Source: Bradyrhizobium canariense (GTDB taxonomy: Bacteria > Pseudomonadota > Alphaproteobacteria > Rhizobiales > Xanthobacteraceae). From it: DNA of 64,000 bases. A model generated the notes under the pieces. It did not search any database, was not told the origin of the DNA, and worked only from the letters and a program-made list of their open reading frames with translations. Of the stretch, positions 60,302-64,000 are shown in pieces (positions within the stretch are counted from its first letter, which is position 1; every line of letters starts with the position of its first letter). The translations under genes were made by a program, and so were the position numbers. The DNA lies in NCBI RefSeq assembly GCF_018130465.1, contig NZ_JAFCKJ010000004.1, forward strand, positions 1-64,000, written 5' to 3'.

Positions 60302-61110
60302 GCGACGGCAAGCCGACGACCTTTCCGATCCTGATGAAGAACGACACCTGCTCGCTGATCCAGGCTGCGGACGACGTCTACCAGATCCGTTTCTCCAATC
60401 GCGCCGCCAACGTCTATCTCGTGCGCGGCTCGGCGCGGACCATCCTGATCGATGCCGGGCTGTCCTCGAACTATGCGGCGATGGTGGAATGCCTGAACTT
60501 CGTCGACTGCCCGCCGGAGAAGATCGACATGGTGGTGCTCAGCCACGAGCATCTCGACCACATCGGCGCGACCTGGCACTTTAACGAGCGCCGCACCTTC
60601 GTCGCCGCCCATCGCCTCGCCGCCAACAAGATCATGCTGCGCGACGACTTCTCGATGCTGCGAAAAATGTTCAACGAGCCGAACATGCCGATCAACGTCG
60701 ACATCTGGCTCGAGGAGGGCAATCTGATCGACCTCGGCAATTTCCGCCTCAACGTGATGTACACCCCGGGCCACACCTCGGCCTGCATCACGCTGTTCGA
60801 CCAGGACAAGGGCCTTTTGTTCGCCGCCGACACGCTCATGCCGGGCGGCGTGATGGGCGGCGTGTTCGGCTCGGGCAGCATCGCCGACTACATCCAGTCG
60901 CTGGAGCGGCTGAAGGGGCTGGACTCGAAGATCCTGCTGTCCGGGCACGGGCGCCTGTCGGACACACCGCAGCAAGACGTCCGCATCGCGATTGCGAGGT
61001 CGCATGGATTGCTCGACGACACCGCGCAACTGTTCGACGCGCTCGATGCGCGCTCGAACTTCGAGCCGATCATGCAGTCGGTGCGGGATTTGAACAAGCT
61101 GGATGATTAG
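60298..61110 (+). CDS. Metallo-beta-lactamase-fold hydrolase coupled to a cNMP-binding protein
   Basis: This 270-aa MBL-fold protein has the metal motif S-H-E-H-L-D-H-I near residue 80. Further ligands are likely H in P-G-H-T-S-A (about 160), D in A-A-D-T-L, and the terminal S-G-H-G-R-L His. Substrate is not readable; glyoxalase II, lactonase, phosphodiesterase and others share this fold. It overlaps the cNMP-binding gene by 4 bp, so the two are translationally coupled and may be functionally paired. A cAMP-sensing hydrolase is an attractive guess. Confidence 0.85.
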   Translation: MSDGKPTTFPILMKNDTCSLIQAADDVYQIRFSNRAANVYLVRGSARTILIDAGLSSNYAAMVECLNFVDCPPEKIDMVVLSHEHLDHIGATWHFNERRTFVAAHRLAANKIMLRDDFSMLRKMFNEPNMPINVDIWLEEGNLIDLGNFRLNVMYTPGHTSACITLFDQDKGLLFAADTLMPGGVMGGVFGSGSIADYIQSLERLKGLDSKILLSGHGRLSDTPQQDVRIAIARSHGLLDDTAQLFDALDARSNFEPIMQSVRDLNKLDD

Positions 61111-61162
61111 GGGGCTACGGCCGCGTGTCTGCTCGCGAAACGAAGCATGGCGCTTCCACAAT

Positions 61163-61287
61163 GTCGTCCCGGCGAAGGCCGGGACCCATAACCCCAGAGA
61201 GTAGATTGGCGAAGACTTCGTGCAAGACTCGCACCGCGCGCCATCGATAGACCTCGCGGTATGGGGCCCGGCCTTCGCCGGGACGAC
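61163..61287. repeat. Intergenic palindrome (GTCGTCCCGGCGAAGGCC type)
   Basis: GTCGTCCCGGCGAAGGCC at 61163 is mirrored by GGCCTTCGCCGGGACGAC ending at 61287, the same family as 40788-40920. It lies between convergent genes, and no other feature is seen in 61111-61294. Confidence 0.85.
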
Positions 61288-61294
61288 GCTGGAG

Positions 61295-61792
61295 CTACAT
61301 CACCACCGGTGCATCCGGCAGCTCGTTGCGATGCGGACCTTGCGGCGGGAAATGCTTTGCCAGTTCCCGGGACACCGCCTCGATACCGCCGATCACGCCG
61401 CGCTCGAACTGCCCCGACCTGAACTCGACTTCCATCGCGCGGCAGATGCTCTCCCAGCCCTCGGCGCCAACCTTCGCATCGATACCGCGGTCGGCGATGA
61501 TCTCGACATCGCGGTCGGCTAGGAGGAGATAAATCAGGACGCCGTTGTTGTGCGCGGTGTCCCAGATCCGCAGTTGCGAGAACACATCGAGCGCGCGCCC
61601 GCGCGCCGGCTGGTTGCGAAACAGCGGGCCGCCGTCCAGCGCGCCTTCGACCACGAAGCGGACCTGGCCGGAATGGTTGGCTTCGCCGCGCTTGATCGCC
61701 TGCTCGATGCGGTCGAGCACGCCCTTCGGGAACACCTGCTTGGCACGCCAATGATGCTGGAGCAGATGCCGGGTGATGCGCTTGATGCTCAT
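61295..61792 (-). CDS. TPM-domain protein
   Basis: This 165-aa protein is a TPM (YgcG/Psb32-type) domain. Its motifs are A-N-H-S-G-Q-V-R-F-V-V-E, D-T-A-H-N-N-G-V-L-I-Y-L, and the acid pair in A-D-R-G-I-D. It has no signal peptide, unlike its neighbour at 61796. The pair is 3 bp apart with LemA upstream, a cluster order common in bacteria. TPM domains are linked to membrane repair or phosphatase activity; the role here is unknown. Confidence 0.85.
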   Translation of the reverse strand: MSIKRITRHLLQHHWRAKQVFPKGVLDRIEQAIKRGEANHSGQVRFVVEGALDGGPLFRNQPARGRALDVFSQLRIWDTAHNNGVLIYLLLADRDVEIIADRGIDAKVGAEGWESICRAMEVEFRSGQFERGVIGGIEAVSRELAKHFPPQGPHRNELPDAPVVM

Positions 61793-61795
61793 GAC

Positions 61796-62707
61796 CTACC
61801 AGCTCCCCGAAGCACCGCCGCCGCCAAAACTGCCGCCACCGCCACTGAAGCCACCGCTCGATGACGATCCGCTACTCCAGCCGCCGGATGACGATCCGCT
61901 CGACCACGACCGGCCGCGCGAGGATCCCGTGCCCGATCCCGCCCCAAACAGATCGGCGATAAACGTCAGGACGGCGCCAAGCACGCCGACGCCCAGTCCG
62001 ATGACCGCGGAGCCGATCACGAACCAGGCGAGGACACCAACGATCGCTCCCGTTATCCCCGAACCGAACAGCCGTCCGAACATGGAGCGCAGGATGCCGC
62101 CGATGACCAGCGGGCCGAACAGCAGGAAGTAAAAAAGCGGCTCGATGTCGTTCCAATCGCCGAAATTCACGCTCCGCGAGGGCGTCGGCAACGGCTCGCC
62201 ATCGATGACGCGAATCATGCGGTCGACACCCGCCGTGATGCCGCCGGCGAAATCGCCACTCCTGAATTTCGGCGTGATGGCTTCATCGATGATGCGCCGC
62301 GAGGTGACGTCGGTGAGCGCGCCCTCGAGGCCGTAACCGACCTCGATGCGCAAATGCCGGTCGTTCTTGGCCACAACGAGGATGGCGCCGTCGTCGACCT
62401 TCTTGCGTCCGATCTTCCAGGCCTCCGCAACGCGGATCGCGAACTGCTCGATCGTCTCCGGGTCGGTGGTCGGCACGATCAGCACGGCGACCTGGCTGCC
62501 CTTGCGGGTCTCGAAGTCCTGCAGCTTCTGCGACAGCGCGGCGATGTCGCCGCTGGAGAGCGTGCCGGTCTGATCGACCACGCGGCCGGTCAGTTGGGGT
62601 ATGGCGACGTCGGCCGAAGCGGGGAGTGCAAAGGCGAGGAAGACTGCAAGGACGAGCGCAACATACGACGGGAAGGTCGAACAGGCGCGCCACAACCGCG
62701 CTGTCAT
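61796..62707 (-). CDS. TPM-domain exported membrane protein (YgcG family)
   Basis: The product is about 303 aa. A signal peptide (about 1-32, ending P-A-S-A) leads into a TPM domain with L-T-G-R-V-V-D-Q-T-G-T-L and D-D-G-A-I-L-V-V-A-K-N-D. One or two TM segments follow (about 190-250), and the C-terminus is a Gly/Ser-rich tail. This is the YgcG layout. It probably works in the envelope with LemA and the small TPM protein, all in the same direction. ATG 62707 avoids translating the palindrome in front; the ORF to 62845 is rejected. Confidence 0.9.
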   Translation of the reverse strand: MTARLWRACSTFPSYVALVLAVFLAFALPASADVAIPQLTGRVVDQTGTLSSGDIAALSQKLQDFETRKGSQVAVLIVPTTDPETIEQFAIRVAEAWKIGRKKVDDGAILVVAKNDRHLRIEVGYGLEGALTDVTSRRIIDEAITPKFRSGDFAGGITAGVDRMIRVIDGEPLPTPSRSVNFGDWNDIEPLFYFLLFGPLVIGGILRSMFGRLFGSGITGAIVGVLAWFVIGSAVIGLGVGVLGAVLTFIADLFGAGSGTGSSRGRSWSSGSSSGGWSSGSSSSGGFSGGGGSFGGGGASGSW

Positions 62708-62803
62708 CGCCCGGCTCGACCGGGCGATCCAGTATTCCAGAGACGACAGCGGAATACGGAGAAGCCGCGGCGCACTGGATTCCCCGCTTTCGCGGGGAAT
62801 GAC
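62703..62803. repeat. Intergenic palindrome with GTCAT..ATGAC ends
   Basis: GTCATCGCCC... at the left and ...GGGGAATGAC at the right are inverted, with CTGGAT/ATCCAG blocks inside. It overlaps the first bases of the YgcG-type gene start and fills the 62708-62845 gap. Confidence 0.6.
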
Positions 62804-62845
62804 AGCGGTGGGTGGGGCGAAGCGCGTTCGCAAAACAGTGCGCAC

Positions 62846-63454
62846 TTACTTCGACGGCGCGGGCGCCGGGTTGAAATCAACCTTCGGTGCGGTCGAGATT
62901 TCCTTCTCGTTCCCGACCGAGAAGTTCGGCTTCTCCTTGTAGCCGAACATCATCGCAGTGACGTTGCTCGGGAACGAACGGATGGTGACGTTGTAGTCCT
63001 GCACCGCCTTGATGTAGCGGTTGCGCGCCACCGTGATGCGGTTCTCGGTGCCTTCGAGCTGCGACATCAGATCCTTGAACAGCGCATCCGACTTGAGCTG
63101 CGGGTAGTTCTCGGTGACCACGAGCAGCCGCGACAGCGCGCCGGAAAGTTCGCCCTGGGCGGCCTGGAACTTCTGGAATGCGGCGGGATCGTTCAGCACC
63201 TCGGGCGTCGCCTGGATGCTGCCGACCTTGGCGCGGGCATTGGTGACACCGAGCAGCACGTCCTTTTCCTGCTGGGCAAAACCCTTCACCGAGTTGACGA
63301 GGTTGGGCACGAGATCGGCGCGGCGCTGATACTGGTTCACGACCTCGGACCAGTTGGCCTTGATCTGCTCGTCCTCGCTCTGGATCGCGTTATAACCGCA
63401 ATTGGTGAGGCTCAACGAGGCCAGTGCCGCCAGCACGGTCAGGATCTTGCGCAT
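62846..63454 (-). CDS. lemA: LemA-family protein
   Basis: This protein of about 202 aa has an N-terminal hydrophobic helix (1-20) ending at L-T-N-C-G-Y. A long helical LemA domain follows, with Q-Y-Q-R-R-A-D-L-V-P-N-L-V and F-A-Q-Q-E-K-D-V-L. LemA proteins are membrane-tethered helical bundles; the N-C motif could be a lipobox. ATG 63454 follows GGGAGAAA; the TTG one codon earlier is not needed. It is the first gene of the LemA-TPM-TPM cluster. Confidence 0.9.
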   Translation of the reverse strand: MRKILTVLAALASLSLTNCGYNAIQSEDEQIKANWSEVVNQYQRRADLVPNLVNSVKGFAQQEKDVLLGVTNARAKVGSIQATPEVLNDPAAFQKFQAAQGELSGALSRLLVVTENYPQLKSDALFKDLMSQLEGTENRITVARNRYIKAVQDYNVTIRSFPSNVTAMMFGYKEKPNFSVGNEKEISTAPKVDFNPAPAPSK

Positions 63455-63637
63455 CAAATTTCTCCCGGTGGAATCGGACGCAAGCTACCAGATTGCGCGC
63501 GCGAGATGCCAGACATCTTGCGTCCAGGCCGAGGCCGCGAAAAGCAGCCGATTTACGCAAGCCTCTTGCTTAATCCCGGCTGTAATAGTCAACTCAAGGG
63601 AACAATAATACCAAGACGGAAACGCCAGGGGAACGCG

Positions 63638-64000
63638 ATGACCTCGTTCGAGACCATCCTCGTGGAGAGGCCGGAGCCGGCGATCGCTCGGATCGTGATG
63701 AACCGGCCCGACGCGCGCAACGCGCAGAACCTGCAAATGACCTACGATCTCAACGCCGCCTTCGATGAGGCGGTGCAGGATGACGCGGTCAAGGTGATCA
63801 TTCTCGCCGGCAACGGTCCGCACTTCTCCTCGGGCCATGATTTGCGCCCCGGCGGCAAGAATGCCGCAGGCGCCGATTTTCCGCCGATCGGAAATTGGGG
63901 CGGCTTCGCTGAATCAAACGCCCATGGCCGCTTCGCGCGCGAGCAGGAGATCTATCTCCAGATCACGCGGCGCTGGCGCAACCTCGCCAAGCCCACAATT
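63638..64000 (+). CDS. Enoyl-CoA hydratase/isomerase family protein, 5' part
   Basis: The first 121 codons are present and the frame is open at the window end. The sequence has the crotonase pattern I-A-R-I-V-M-N-R-P-D-A-R-N-A, then V-I-I-L-A-G-N-G-P-H-F-S-S-G-H-D-L for the first oxyanion hole. It would hydrate or isomerise an enoyl-CoA. The region 63455-63637 in front holds no other gene I can support. ATG 63638 follows AGGGGAACGCG. Confidence 0.9.
   Translation, partial: MTSFETILVERPEPAIARIVMNRPDARNAQNLQMTYDLNAAFDEAVQDDAVKVIILAGNGPHFSSGHDLRPGGKNAAGADFPPIGNWGGFAESNAHGRFAREQEIYLQITRRWRNLAKPTI

Overview
The window looks like chromosomal DNA of a Bradyrhizobium-type alphaproteobacterium (Hyphomicrobiales). 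The reasons are GC-rich coding DNA, a ChpT-CheA gene order, EipA/DUF1134 and DUF3551 proteins, a short PutA with a separate PutR, CYP153-like P450s, and many intergenic palindromes of the kind scattered through that genus. Most genes are housekeeping or catabolic. I see no prophage, insertion sequence, plasmid origin or CRISPR array.

Layout. 1-8.7 kb: the 5' end of cheA, then chpT, cysQ, a YHS protein, eipA, a membrane-anchored coiled-coil protein, tRNA-Val(CAC), a VapBC toxin-antitoxin pair between imperfect direct repeats, a VTT/DedA-like membrane protein, a GreA-like factor and small secreted proteins. 9-19.2 kb: an animal-type heme peroxidase, a periplasmic TPR protein, an L,D-transpeptidase, a 94-bp orphan copy of the peroxidase 3' end, a 1209-residue NarL/LuxR-type protein with a degenerate receiver and 88-residue tandem repeats, a broken NTF2-like gene and a PD-(D/E)XK-like protein. 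19.3-30 kb: a ThDP enzyme, a second L,D-transpeptidase, a DUF2927 protein, a threonine synthase-like enzyme, the three-gene URC uracil-catabolism operon, and a DUF898 / M48 protease / YodC-like operon. 30.3-40.8 kb: two tandem CYP153-like P450s, a LysR regulator divergent from an acyl-CoA dehydrogenase / CoA-transferase / hotdog hydratase operon, benzoylformate decarboxylase, and an SDR-MarR divergent pair sharing a perfect 13+13 bp palindrome. 41-51 kb: an SDR, a hemolysin III protein, a YcjX-YcjF pair, a GT39 glycosyltransferase, a redox-type membrane adenylate cyclase, SorAB-like sulfite dehydrogenase and a cold-shock protein. 51-64 kb: putR-putA, a CoA-transferase, a GST, a 54-aa membrane protein, a large c-type heme protein, a one-TM coiled-coil protein, a lone cNMP-binding domain coupled to an MBL-fold hydrolase, the TPM/TPM/LemA cluster, and the start of an enoyl-CoA hydratase gene.

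How the genes work together. Several sets form clear units: URC1-URC4-UPRT for pyrimidine breakdown, PutR/PutA for proline oxidation, SorA/SorB for sulfite oxidation, and LysR with the CoA-ester operon. The cyclase and the lone cNMP-binding domain lie about 11 kb apart and may belong to the same cAMP signalling network, but this is inference. The most unusual object is the 14.4-18.1 kb LuxR-type repeat protein. Next are the quinone/heme/2Fe-2S-type cyclase and the cNMP-binding/MBL pair.
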